The position numbers and the translations under genes were made by a program. DNA of 64,000 nt from Bacteroidota bacterium (GTDB taxonomy: Bacteria > Bacteroidota > Bacteroidia > B-17B0 > Aurantibacillaceae), in NCBI GenBank assembly GCA_018267825.1, contig JAFDXR010000005.1, positions 124,001-188,000 of the forward strand, in the 5' to 3' direction. Below the pieces are notes generated by a model. The model was not told the origin of the DNA and searched no databases. It saw nothing but the letters and a program-made list of their open reading frames with translations. Positions 45,549 to 53,479 of the stretch are shown here, piece by piece (within the stretch, counting starts at the first letter, position 1; each line of letters opens with the position of its first letter).

Positions 45549-46058
45549 TTATTTAGGCGCCTTATATAAAGGCACTGTACTGCAGGGTTCGCCATACATC
45601 ATCGATTTCACAAAAGGCCGCAGGCCATTGGTAAGATGTACATAGGCATTGATGGGCACCGGGAGTTTGCTGCAACCTTTGATCACCACACGTTTATCGC
45701 GATACGCTTCAAAATCGATACGTTTCAGCGACTCCTCAAACAAAACGGTTTCCAGTGTATCGAGGTTTCCGAATACGGTGCGGGCAGCGAAGGGCTGTAG
45801 TTGAAGTGCCACGAGCATGTAAGCCCAGGTAGGCACAATAGCATCCGAAGAACAGGTTACTGCTACAAGTTTATCCTTGTATTTCGACCAGTCTTCCTGT
45901 TTAATATATTCCCTGAACTCTTTTTCTTTCAGGATCAGTTCATGAAACAACCAGGGTTTAATATCCAGCAGGGTACGTTCCCCTTTTGGGTAAAACTCTT
46001 CCAGGTCAATGGTTACAAGGCCACTGGAGGCTACCTTATTTACAATGCTGTCTTCCAT
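45549..46058 (-). CDS. DUF2480 family protein
   Basis: 169 residues. The sequence VTIDLEEFYPKGER, FREYIKQEDWSKYKDK, VTCSSDAIVPTWAYMLVA and KGCSKLPVPINAYVHLT is that of DUF2480, a Bacteroidota-restricted family. Conserved Cys in CSSDA, GCSK and EPCS could bind a cofactor. Third gene after sufE and the DUF59 gene; ten bases separate it from the latter. The linkage suggests a role in Fe-S assembly, which is inference. Confidence 0.85.
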   Translation of the reverse strand: MEDSIVNKVASSGLVTIDLEEFYPKGERTLLDIKPWLFHELILKEKEFREYIKQEDWSKYKDKLVAVTCSSDAIVPTWAYMLVALQLQPFAARTVFGNLDTLETVLFEESLKRIDFEAYRDKRVVIKGCSKLPVPINAYVHLTNGLRPFVKSMMYGEPCSTVPLYKAPK

Positions 46059-46067
46059 GATGTTTTT

Positions 46068-46397
46068 TTACATAAAGCCTAATTCCAGTTGAGCCACTTC
46101 GCTCATCATTTCTTTTGTCCACGAAGGCTCAAAAGTCAGTTTCAATTCCACGGATTTGATCCCGGGCAGGAGTTTCAGTTTACCTTCGATCTCTGCGGGC
46201 AGGCTTTCGGCAGCCGGGCAGTTGGGCGATGTGAGAGTCATAACAACCTGGAGATCGCTGTCGTCATTGAGATTCAGTTCATATATAAGTCCCAGTTCCC
46301 ATACGTCAACAGGTATTTCGGGGTCAAAGCAGGTTTTGATCTCATCGATCACACGCTGCATCAGTTCTGTATTCTTGGTTATAATGATCGCGCTCAT
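46068..46397 (-). CDS. DUF59/SufT-like Fe-S assembly protein
   Basis: 109 residues. MIP18/DUF59 domain with IKTCFDPEIPVDVWELGLIYEL and the Cys motif TLTSPNCPAAESLP. Such proteins (SufT, PaaD) help mature Fe-S proteins. Two bases past sufE's stop lie four bases before its start, so the two are co-translated. Cytosolic. Confidence 0.9.
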   Translation of the reverse strand: MSAIIITKNTELMQRVIDEIKTCFDPEIPVDVWELGLIYELNLNDDSDLQVVMTLTSPNCPAAESLPAEIEGKLKLLPGIKSVELKLTFEPSWTKEMMSEVAQLELGFM

Positions 46398-46401
46398 GTT
46401 T

Positions 46402-46824
46402 TCAGTTCTTTTGGCTAAGCGCCATTGCGTCGAGTTTCATTTGTTTAATCATGCTTACAAGGCCATTGGCGCGTGTGGGCGACAGGTGCTCTTTTAAGCC
46501 TATGGTATCGATAAATCCCAGGTCTGCTTTCAGGATCTGTTCGGGAGTCTGATCGGAAAGCACGCGAATCATAAGAGCCACCATGCCTTTGGTAATAATG
46601 GCATCGCTGTCGGCGGTATATATTACCTTACCATCTTTCAGTTCACTGTGAAGCCACACTTTACTCTGGCATCCCTTTATAATACGGTCGTCTGTTTTAT
46701 ACTGGTCCTGGATTTTGGGCAGTGATTTCCCGAGTTCAATCAGGTGCTCGTACTTACCTTCCCAGTCATCACCGAACATTTCGAACTCCTCTACGATTTC
46801 CTGTTCAATATCTGCGATTAACAT
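46402..46824 (-). CDS. sufE: cysteine desulfurase-activating protein SufE
   Basis: 140 residues. SufE fold with the active Cys in IIKGCQSKVW (about residue 51), the motif WEGKYEHLIELGKSLP near the start, and LSPTRANGLVSMIKQMK at the end. Accepts sulfur from SufS. First gene of the minus-strand trio sufE-DUF59-DUF2480. No sufBCDS in the window. Confidence 0.95.
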   Translation of the reverse strand: MLIADIEQEIVEEFEMFGDDWEGKYEHLIELGKSLPKIQDQYKTDDRIIKGCQSKVWLHSELKDGKVIYTADSDAIITKGMVALMIRVLSDQTPEQILKADLGFIDTIGLKEHLSPTRANGLVSMIKQMKLDAMALSQKN

Positions 46825-46961
46825 CTTACAAAGTTACGCTACTATTTTGTAATAATTCTAAATAATATCGCTTAATTATCTATTTGATTATTAGAATTTT
46901 ACCTTTATGTATTTTCTTTTCCCTCCCAAATCCGGCTTTTTTTGCACCTTTTTTAGGTTAA

Positions 46962-46969
46962 TAACTTTG
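46962..46969 (+). promoter_or_regulatory. promoter -7 box of plsX-fabH
   Basis: TAACTTTG, exact TAnnTTTG, with TTTG 17 bases upstream at 46941-46944. It lies 66 bases before the plsX ATG, giving a leader of about 60 nt. No FapR-type site recognised. Confidence 0.5.
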
Positions 46970-47035
46970 TGGGCTGCAAGTTGCGTAAATGGGGCTAAAT
47001 TGCTTTTTTAGCTGATTGTTATTGACGGACCTCAT

Positions 47036-47977
47036 ATGGTAAAAATCGGACTTGATATTATGGGCGGAGACTACGCCCCGAAAAATTGCCTGGATGGAGC
47101 TATTCAGGCCCTGGATGTGCTTCCTGCGCATGCCAAAATGGTACTTATTGGTGATAGTGATTATGCCAGAACCTATATAAAACAACAGGGTGCAGACCCT
47201 GAGCGTTTTGAATATGTGCATGCTACAGATGTGATCGAAATGGGAGAGCATCCGACCAAAGCATTTGCACAAAAACCGCAGAGTACGATCTCTGTGGGTT
47301 TCAAGCTTTTGAAAGACAACCAGCTCCAGGCATTTGCCAGTGCCGGTAATACCGGTGCCATGCTTGTAGGCTCTATGTTTTCCGTGAAAGCGGTTCCGGG
47401 TGTGATCCGTCCCTGCATTACATCCATGCTGCCAAAAGAAAACGGTGGTTTTGGTGTGATCCTGGATGTGGGCACGAATGCCGATTGCAAGCCGGATGTA
47501 TTATACCAGTTTGCTGTATTAGGATCGGTATATGCCCGCGAAGTTTATAAAATCAAGAACCCGAAAGTAGGCCTGCTCAATATCGGCGAAGAACCGGAAA
47601 AAGGAAATCTTGTTTCACAGGCAGCGCATCAGGCCATGAAAGACAGTAAAGATTTTAACTTCATCGGAAACATTGAAGGCACGGATCTTTTTGGTGACAA
47701 AGTGGATGTGATTGTCTGCGAAGGATTTACCGGGAATGTTGTACTCAAGGCTGCCGAGGCCTTTTACACCCTTATCAAGAAACGTAACCGCAGCGACGAG
47801 TATTTCGATAAATTCAACTATGAATTATACGGCGGAACACCTATTCTCGGTGTTAATGCCAATGTGCTTATTGGTCATGGTAAATCGAGTCCGCTGGCAT
47901 TTAAAAACATGCTCATGCTGGCTAATGATATTATTGCCTCAGACCTCAATGAAAAAATAAAACAAGTATTTCAGTAA
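47036..47977 (+). CDS. plsX: phosphate acyltransferase PlsX
   Basis: 313 residues. KIGLDIMGGDYAPKN at the start, AFASAGNTGAMLVGS, RPCITSMLPK, LDVGTNADCKP, LLNIGEEPEKGN and CEGFTGNVVLKAAE are PlsX signatures. It makes acyl-phosphate from acyl-ACP for phospholipid synthesis. Its TAA overlaps the fabH ATG by one base, so the two are coupled. The rpmF gene that often precedes plsX is not present. Confidence 0.97.
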   Translation: MVKIGLDIMGGDYAPKNCLDGAIQALDVLPAHAKMVLIGDSDYARTYIKQQGADPERFEYVHATDVIEMGEHPTKAFAQKPQSTISVGFKLLKDNQLQAFASAGNTGAMLVGSMFSVKAVPGVIRPCITSMLPKENGGFGVILDVGTNADCKPDVLYQFAVLGSVYAREVYKIKNPKVGLLNIGEEPEKGNLVSQAAHQAMKDSKDFNFIGNIEGTDLFGDKVDVIVCEGFTGNVVLKAAEAFYTLIKKRNRSDEYFDKFNYELYGGTPILGVNANVLIGHGKSSPLAFKNMLMLANDIIASDLNEKIKQVFQ

Positions 47978-48984
47978 TGATTAAAGCAGCCATTACCGCT
48001 GTAGGCGGGTATGTACCGGACTATATATTAACCAATGATGAATTATCCACCATGGTTGAAACCAATGATGAGTGGATTACTTCGCGTACCGGCATTAAAG
48101 AAAGAAGGATTCTCAAGGGTGAAGGTAAAGGCTTATCCGACATGTGTGTGCCGGCCATTGAAGAGCTTCTCAAAAAGCGCGGCATCACAGCAAAGGATCT
48201 GGATATGGTGATTGTAGGTACAATTACAGGCGATTACGGTTTTCCCTCTTCTTCTAATGTGATCTGCGATAAAATAGGCGCTGTGAATGCCTGGGGCTAT
48301 GATCTTTCCGCAGCATGTTCAGGCTTTATATATGCCCTGGCTACGGGCGCACAGTTTATTGAAACCGGCCGCTACAAAAAAGTACTGATCGTTGGTGCCG
48401 ATAAAATGTCTTCCATCATTGATTATACCGACCGCGCCACCTGCATTATTTTTGGCGACGGTGCCGGAGCTGTTTTACTGGAACCCACAGAAGAAGACCT
48501 GGGGGTTCAGGATTTTATACTCAAAGCCGATGGTGCCGGACGCAATTACCTCTGCATGCCAGCCGGCGGCTCCATGATGCCCGCTACCCACGAAAGTGTG
48601 GATGCCCGCAAACACTACGTATCGCAGGAAGGTCAGGCCGTTTTCAAATTTGCTGTAAAAGGCATGGCCGATGTAAGTGCAGAGCTCATGGAAAAAAACA
48701 AACTCACGGCAGATGATATAAACTGGCTGGTGCCACACCAGGCCAACAAACGTATTGTAGATGCCACGGCCAGTAGAATTAATCTCACTGACGAGAAAAA
48801 GATCATGATGAACATTGAGAAATATGGCAATACAACAGCCGGCACTATTCCTCTGTTATTATGGGATTATGAAAAACAACTGAAAAAAGGCGATAACCTG
48901 ATTATTTCTGCGTTTGGCGGTGGTTTTACCTGGGGTTCCGTGTGGGTGAAATGGGCCTACGACGGAAACAAATACGGCAAATAA
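47977..48984 (+). CDS. fabH: beta-ketoacyl-ACP synthase III (FabH)
   Basis: 335 residues. Catalytic Cys in DLSAACSGFIYALA, His in WLVPHQANKRIVDA and Asn in YGNTTAGTIPLLL. TNDEWITSRTGIKER near the start is standard. Starts fatty acid elongation by condensing acetyl-CoA with malonyl-ACP. Coupled to plsX by a one-base overlap. Confidence 0.97.
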   Translation: MIKAAITAVGGYVPDYILTNDELSTMVETNDEWITSRTGIKERRILKGEGKGLSDMCVPAIEELLKKRGITAKDLDMVIVGTITGDYGFPSSSNVICDKIGAVNAWGYDLSAACSGFIYALATGAQFIETGRYKKVLIVGADKMSSIIDYTDRATCIIFGDGAGAVLLEPTEEDLGVQDFILKADGAGRNYLCMPAGGSMMPATHESVDARKHYVSQEGQAVFKFAVKGMADVSAELMEKNKLTADDINWLVPHQANKRIVDATASRINLTDEKKIMMNIEKYGNTTAGTIPLLLWDYEKQLKKGDNLIISAFGGGFTWGSVWVKWAYDGNKYGK

Positions 48985-49061
48985 TTTCTTTTTTAATTTC
49001 CGGACATTGCGGCACGCGCTTTGCTTAAAACCTGCGACGAAACAAATACTATAGAAAAAAA

Positions 49062-49727
49062 ATGAAAAAAAACCTGTACAATGACCATTGGGAACTCGAT
49101 AATTCTGACAAGAATTTCACGAAGGTTTTTTTATTATTTGCATTCATCATCCTGATTTCCCAGATCCTGCAATTTGTCAATACAAAAATTATTGACAGTA
49201 AACACAATCAGAATCTGGAAGAACGCAATGCCATTGCCAGATCTTCTCAATCGGCAATTCTCTTTAATACCAATATACAAAGGGCCTTACTGAACCTGAT
49301 CATAACCAGCGACTCCATCGAAGTCAATGAAATGAAAAGACGGATTGCCAATTCGACCCGTAAACACGACCAGGCCGTTAAAACAATCAGCGATTCATAT
49401 ATGGCACTTGGCAAAAAAGATGATCCTTTACTGATTAACCTGCTGGAATCGGACGTTGCCTATAAAAATGCGGTGCTTACGTTCCAGGATCTTGTGTTTA
49501 AAGGCAAAAAGGATGAGGCGACCCAATTCAGAAACACAACCCTGAGACCTGCCCTCGAAACTTATCTGTCGTTTCAGGAAGACATGATGGCCGAAACAAC
49601 CAGTATGAACCTGATTCAAAGTAATGAGATAAATACCTATGCTACAATTTCAGGCTGGGTTTTGTTTATTATAGGTATTTCGCCATATATCTATATTCTG
49701 TTTGCCCTATTTAAGTTCTCAAGGTAA
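49062..49727 (+). CDS. four-helix-bundle membrane sensor domain without output domain
   Basis: 221 residues. Two membrane spans (about 22-42, VFLLFAFIILISQIL, and about 193-215, SGWVLFIIGISPYIYILFALF) frame a 150-residue all-helical periplasmic domain (NTNIQRALLNLIITSDS, RRIANSTRKHDQAVKTISDS), in the style of the 4HB-MCP sensory module. Nothing follows the second span, so no signalling output is attached. It may pair with another protein. The operon context is poor: own gap on both sides. Confidence 0.65.
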   Translation: MKKNLYNDHWELDNSDKNFTKVFLLFAFIILISQILQFVNTKIIDSKHNQNLEERNAIARSSQSAILFNTNIQRALLNLIITSDSIEVNEMKRRIANSTRKHDQAVKTISDSYMALGKKDDPLLINLLESDVAYKNAVLTFQDLVFKGKKDEATQFRNTTLRPALETYLSFQEDMMAETTSMNLIQSNEINTYATISGWVLFIIGISPYIYILFALFKFSR

Positions 49728-49732
49728 AACAT

Positions 49733-50800
49733 CTAGAGACCATGCTCACGATGCCTTTTAAAGAGTGCATCGGAGAGATTCATAAACTTGAGGTATATTT
49801 CCATGCCTCCCATACCGCGCGACACCTGCTTATACCGCGATACATTGTAGTCGAAAGAGAAACCCAATGCGTAGTTTCCGATGTCCATCATCAGCTGTGG
49901 AATAACGGCATCACCGATGCGATAATAAGCTCCCAGCGATAGCCCTGCTTCACTCTTGTTTCCTGTGATTTTTGTCCCATTCTTAAACCGATAGCGAACC
50001 TGTGTACCCAGATTAATTTCACTGGCGCTGGCCTGGCGCAGGTAAATAATACTTGGCAAAATGGAAATTGCGCTTCCTTTAATATCGATGCGTGAGGAAA
50101 TCTGCCCTACAAAGCGCATAGGCAACTGATAGGTAGATCCCGAACTGAAACGCTGTACAGGTTGTGCCAGGTGATGCACCGCGGCACCGATCTTCAGGCT
50201 GAATTCATCGTCACGGGTCAGATCAATGCTCTTGTTGGAATATTCATAGTTTAGCCCGGCCCCCATATCCGTATTAAAGAAAGAGGTATAGTTTACTGTT
50301 TCGCCGGATGCGAGGGTATTATCGAGTTTGCCGCCGGCATACTGCGAACCGTATGTAAGCGCATTGTAGTTTGCATTGTTTTGCGAAAAACCACCATAAA
50401 TCCCCGCCGACATACGACTGCCTTTACCCACGCGCACCACACCGCTCACATGTAATTGCGCCTGTGTAGTCGACAACTTGGCGGCTCCCGCTTTATCGTT
50501 GAACACATACATACCTACACCCAGATAAGCCGGCTTATTGCGGCGTTTCATCGTCACGGCGTCAAATGAAAAAGACATAGTTTGAAATGCATTACCCATG
50601 GATGCCCACTGATTGCGGTAATTGGCCACAGCACGCAGGTATCCGTTGTAAAACCCGGCATTGGCAGGATTCAGCCAGAGCGGTGCCTCCTGGATCTGCG
50701 AAAAGTGAATATCCTGTGCTCTGAGTTCAGTAAGCCCGTGCAGGCAACAAAGCATGACGAGGCAGGTGTTACGCAGCATGTTATGTTTCAGTATCTTCAT
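49733..50800 (-). CDS. PorP/SprF family T9SS membrane protein
   Basis: 355 residues. Signal peptide ending near LRAQD, then a beta barrel with the PorP/SprF signatures IHFSQIQEAPLWLNPANAGFY, YRNQWASMGNAFQTMSFSFD and LSVGAYYRIGDAVIPQLMMD-like strands, ending FMNLSDALFKRHREHGL. SprF-like proteins secrete or anchor the neighbouring giant protein with a gliding-type CTD; that partner is encoded just upstream at 50804. Confidence 0.9.
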   Translation of the reverse strand: MKILKHNMLRNTCLVMLCCLHGLTELRAQDIHFSQIQEAPLWLNPANAGFYNGYLRAVANYRNQWASMGNAFQTMSFSFDAVTMKRRNKPAYLGVGMYVFNDKAGAAKLSTTQAQLHVSGVVRVGKGSRMSAGIYGGFSQNNANYNALTYGSQYAGGKLDNTLASGETVNYTSFFNTDMGAGLNYEYSNKSIDLTRDDEFSLKIGAAVHHLAQPVQRFSSGSTYQLPMRFVGQISSRIDIKGSAISILPSIIYLRQASASEINLGTQVRYRFKNGTKITGNKSEAGLSLGAYYRIGDAVIPQLMMDIGNYALGFSFDYNVSRYKQVSRGMGGMEIYLKFMNLSDALFKRHREHGL

Positions 50801-50803
50801 GGT

Positions 50804-53302
50804 TTAGCGAATCAGTGTCACGTTTCCTTTTACAATTTTCTGCTCGTTATCGGCATTGGTATACTTCACGAGATAGGCATATACACCGGTTTGTGCGGGG
50901 CTTCCTCCAAAGCTTCCATCCCAGCCTTTGGATGGGTCTGCAGAATAAAATACGCGTTGTCCCCAGCGGTTGTATATTTCCATGGAGAAATTCCGGGCAT
51001 AGCGTGTACCCAGGGCATAGAACACATCATTGTTACCATCGCCGTTCGGTGTAAATCCTGTAGGCAATACCACATCCGATGTTTTCTCGCGGTAGTGAGC
51101 AATCACATGATCCGATTGGGTCAGATTGATAGAAACGCTGTCGGCCGTGGCACTTTGCGAAGGTGTATGATTCTGGAATTCCCAGTGATCAAACTCATAT
51201 AAAGTTGTATCGAGACACTTTGTTTCAAAGGTCATTTTTACGCCGCCAAAATAATTGCCCGACCATGTAAAATTATTCAGCCAGATGGTATTCAGTTTCA
51301 CATCGCCGGCTCCCACAGGGTCCACATCAACTGTAATCGGATACGGCCCAGTGACATTATAACAGCTTTTGATTTTGGATTCGATATAAGCACAGCGGTG
51401 CAGAATTTTATTTTTCAGCGTGTCCATATTGGTTTGCCACTCGCCCATGCTTCCACCCCATTTCCCGATCTGGCGGGGCATTTCAGGGGTCAGGATCGTT
51501 TTAAAGTGATTGTATTGATCAATGATGCTATCGCATTTGAAAGCGGTATTCAGGAGATCAGCATAGCGATTGATATACATGGATTTGAAATCAGGATTGG
51601 TCATGAGCTTCTTAAGAATATCCGGATGTCCTTCGTAAGGCCCGGCATTATTGAAAGTAGACTCATAGGCACAGGGATCTGCATCCATATCGGTGGTTGG
51701 TATACCTGAAAAATTCTCTCCCAGATCATACACATTATCCATGTCCCACATCCAGTAGCGCCATTTCTTTTTATCGCCCTGTGTGGCACGACCTCTCCAC
51801 CATGCCGAATTCCAATTCACAAAATCCGTGTTGACCACATACGAGTTGTAAACCATGTAATCGATAATGCTGTTAAAACTCAATTTACTGTTCACGTAAG
51901 CATAGTTTGCCGGCACTGTCATGGAATTACCCATCACAAAATTGTATAGATTCACCCATCCTGTATCGCTTCCATCGCGAATCTGGATACCGCCCCAATA
52001 AGCCAGGTTATCAATACTGTCCTGGGGCTGGTTATAATAATAATCGGTATAATCTGTTTCAAAAGCTTCGCGCAGTTCATAAACGCCCCAGTACTGGCCG
52101 TTTTTGAACATCAGTACATGGTGATTACGGCGACCGTCGAGATCCAGTTTTTTACGGAATGCATAGGTCTGAACAAAGGCATCGCGCATGTGGCACGACA
52201 GTTTGCTGCCGTTGTTGGATGACGAGTAATTGTCGGAGGCGGCGGCTTTCAGGATTACATGCTGAAAGGATTTTCGGTTACTCTTCCCCATTTTCCAGTC
52301 AACAAAAAACTGGTGATGTAATGCATCATTGTATCCATAATCATCTTTTATATAAACATCAATTCCGCGCTGGTTATAGGCCCAGGAATCGTTACCGTGT
52401 TTACCGGAAGAGCCATAGCCTTCTGTTATGAACTGGCCGTTTTCAAAATATTCGATATGCGTTTTGGGTGCATTTTGTGTACCATTCATGAGCTGATCAA
52501 GCGGCGAGCCCCCTGAAATGGAAACAACACCAAACGGACTGCTCACAGTTTCGTTGATCAGGTAGGTATTGGTTTCAATAAAGCTGGGTAATATAGAGGG
52601 ATTTGAGCTATAGCAGGTTGCTCTCAGTACGGTTGTAGCGGATACAGGAACGGCAGCAGCATACGCTGTAGATCCGGTGGTTGGTTCAGCGCCATTGGTA
52701 GTATAACGAATGGTAAGGCCGGTACCCGATACAGACATGATAACGTTTTGAGCGCCCGGATAAAAACCGGGACCAGGGCTCATCACAGGCGTGGGGGCAT
52801 AGCCATCGTAGGCTGTACCACTGTTGCTTGCATTGGGAGTAGGACTGGTGTATACTTTCCAGGTAGAGGAACCATCGGGTGTGCGGCCCCTGGAATGATC
52901 AGCCTGTGTTCGGCGCAACTGCAGGGAGTCGACTACGGCCCCCCCATTAGACAGGATGATCCAATCGCCTTTACATTGGGTCAGTTTGAAATTGGCATGT
53001 ACATCGCCACCGTATACATTTCCTTTGCCTGTAAACCACATGCGTATATAGCCGTTAGCGGCGACCGATGTTCCGGCCGGGATACTGAATTTGGTCATAT
53101 TGGCGGGATCATCGCTCAGAAACATACCCCCCAGATTAACCGACGAGCTCCCGCTGTTGTAAAATTCGACCCAATCGGAATTCTTTCCGAAACTATCTGT
53201 AAATCCAGATATATTGGACACAGAATATTCGTTGATCTTAACTTGTGCCTGCATGGTAAACGTAGCCATAACCAGGCTCAGAAAAGCGTAGATTTTTGTC
53301 AT
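50804..53302 (-). CDS. T9SS gliding-CTD protein with lamin-tail and CotH kinase domains
   Basis: 832 residues. Signal peptide 1-20 (cut after TMQAQ). Lamin-tail-like domain (about 20-130), chitobiase-type beta domain (about 165-250; IRYTTNGAEPTTGS), then CotH kinase domain (about 260-590; MFKNGQYWGVYELREAFETD, WMWDMDNVYDLGEN) and, at 745-832, a gliding-motility-type CTD (PTGFTPNGDGNNDVFYALG, EIYNRWGQRVFYS, GVYAYLVKYT). Bacterial CotH domains phosphorylate protein partners. Paired with the SprF-like gene three bases downstream. Confidence 0.9.
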   Translation of the reverse strand: MTKIYAFLSLVMATFTMQAQVKINEYSVSNISGFTDSFGKNSDWVEFYNSGSSSVNLGGMFLSDDPANMTKFSIPAGTSVAANGYIRMWFTGKGNVYGGDVHANFKLTQCKGDWIILSNGGAVVDSLQLRRTQADHSRGRTPDGSSTWKVYTSPTPNASNSGTAYDGYAPTPVMSPGPGFYPGAQNVIMSVSGTGLTIRYTTNGAEPTTGSTAYAAAVPVSATTVLRATCYSSNPSILPSFIETNTYLINETVSSPFGVVSISGGSPLDQLMNGTQNAPKTHIEYFENGQFITEGYGSSGKHGNDSWAYNQRGIDVYIKDDYGYNDALHHQFFVDWKMGKSNRKSFQHVILKAAASDNYSSSNNGSKLSCHMRDAFVQTYAFRKKLDLDGRRNHHVLMFKNGQYWGVYELREAFETDYTDYYYNQPQDSIDNLAYWGGIQIRDGSDTGWVNLYNFVMGNSMTVPANYAYVNSKLSFNSIIDYMVYNSYVVNTDFVNWNSAWWRGRATQGDKKKWRYWMWDMDNVYDLGENFSGIPTTDMDADPCAYESTFNNAGPYEGHPDILKKLMTNPDFKSMYINRYADLLNTAFKCDSIIDQYNHFKTILTPEMPRQIGKWGGSMGEWQTNMDTLKNKILHRCAYIESKIKSCYNVTGPYPITVDVDPVGAGDVKLNTIWLNNFTWSGNYFGGVKMTFETKCLDTTLYEFDHWEFQNHTPSQSATADSVSINLTQSDHVIAHYREKTSDVVLPTGFTPNGDGNNDVFYALGTRYARNFSMEIYNRWGQRVFYSADPSKGWDGSFGGSPAQTGVYAYLVKYTNADNEQKIVKGNVTLIR

Positions 53303-53461
53303 TGTAAACTAAACTATTAACTCTAAATATACCTTATTTTCAATTAATTAAGAAATAATTAACGCAGCAATCATGGACTCTTAATAAAGCATAAAACCGG
53401 TATTGGTTAATATTTGGTAAAATCAGGAGCTTTTGGGAGGGTGAATGTGGAGGATAAGCCT
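53303..53461. other. intergenic region between the CotH protein gene and purF-like gene
   Basis: About 160 AT-rich bases with no gene. A TTTG at 53432 is 26 bases before the -7 box, too far for the consensus spacing. Confidence 0.5.
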
Positions 53462-53469
53462 TAACTTTG
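53462..53469 (+). promoter_or_regulatory. promoter -7 box of the purF-like gene
   Basis: TAACTTTG, exact TAnnTTTG, ends ten bases before the ATG at 53480; predicted leader about 5 nt. Confidence 0.55.
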
Positions 53470-53479
53470 CATTCCCATT

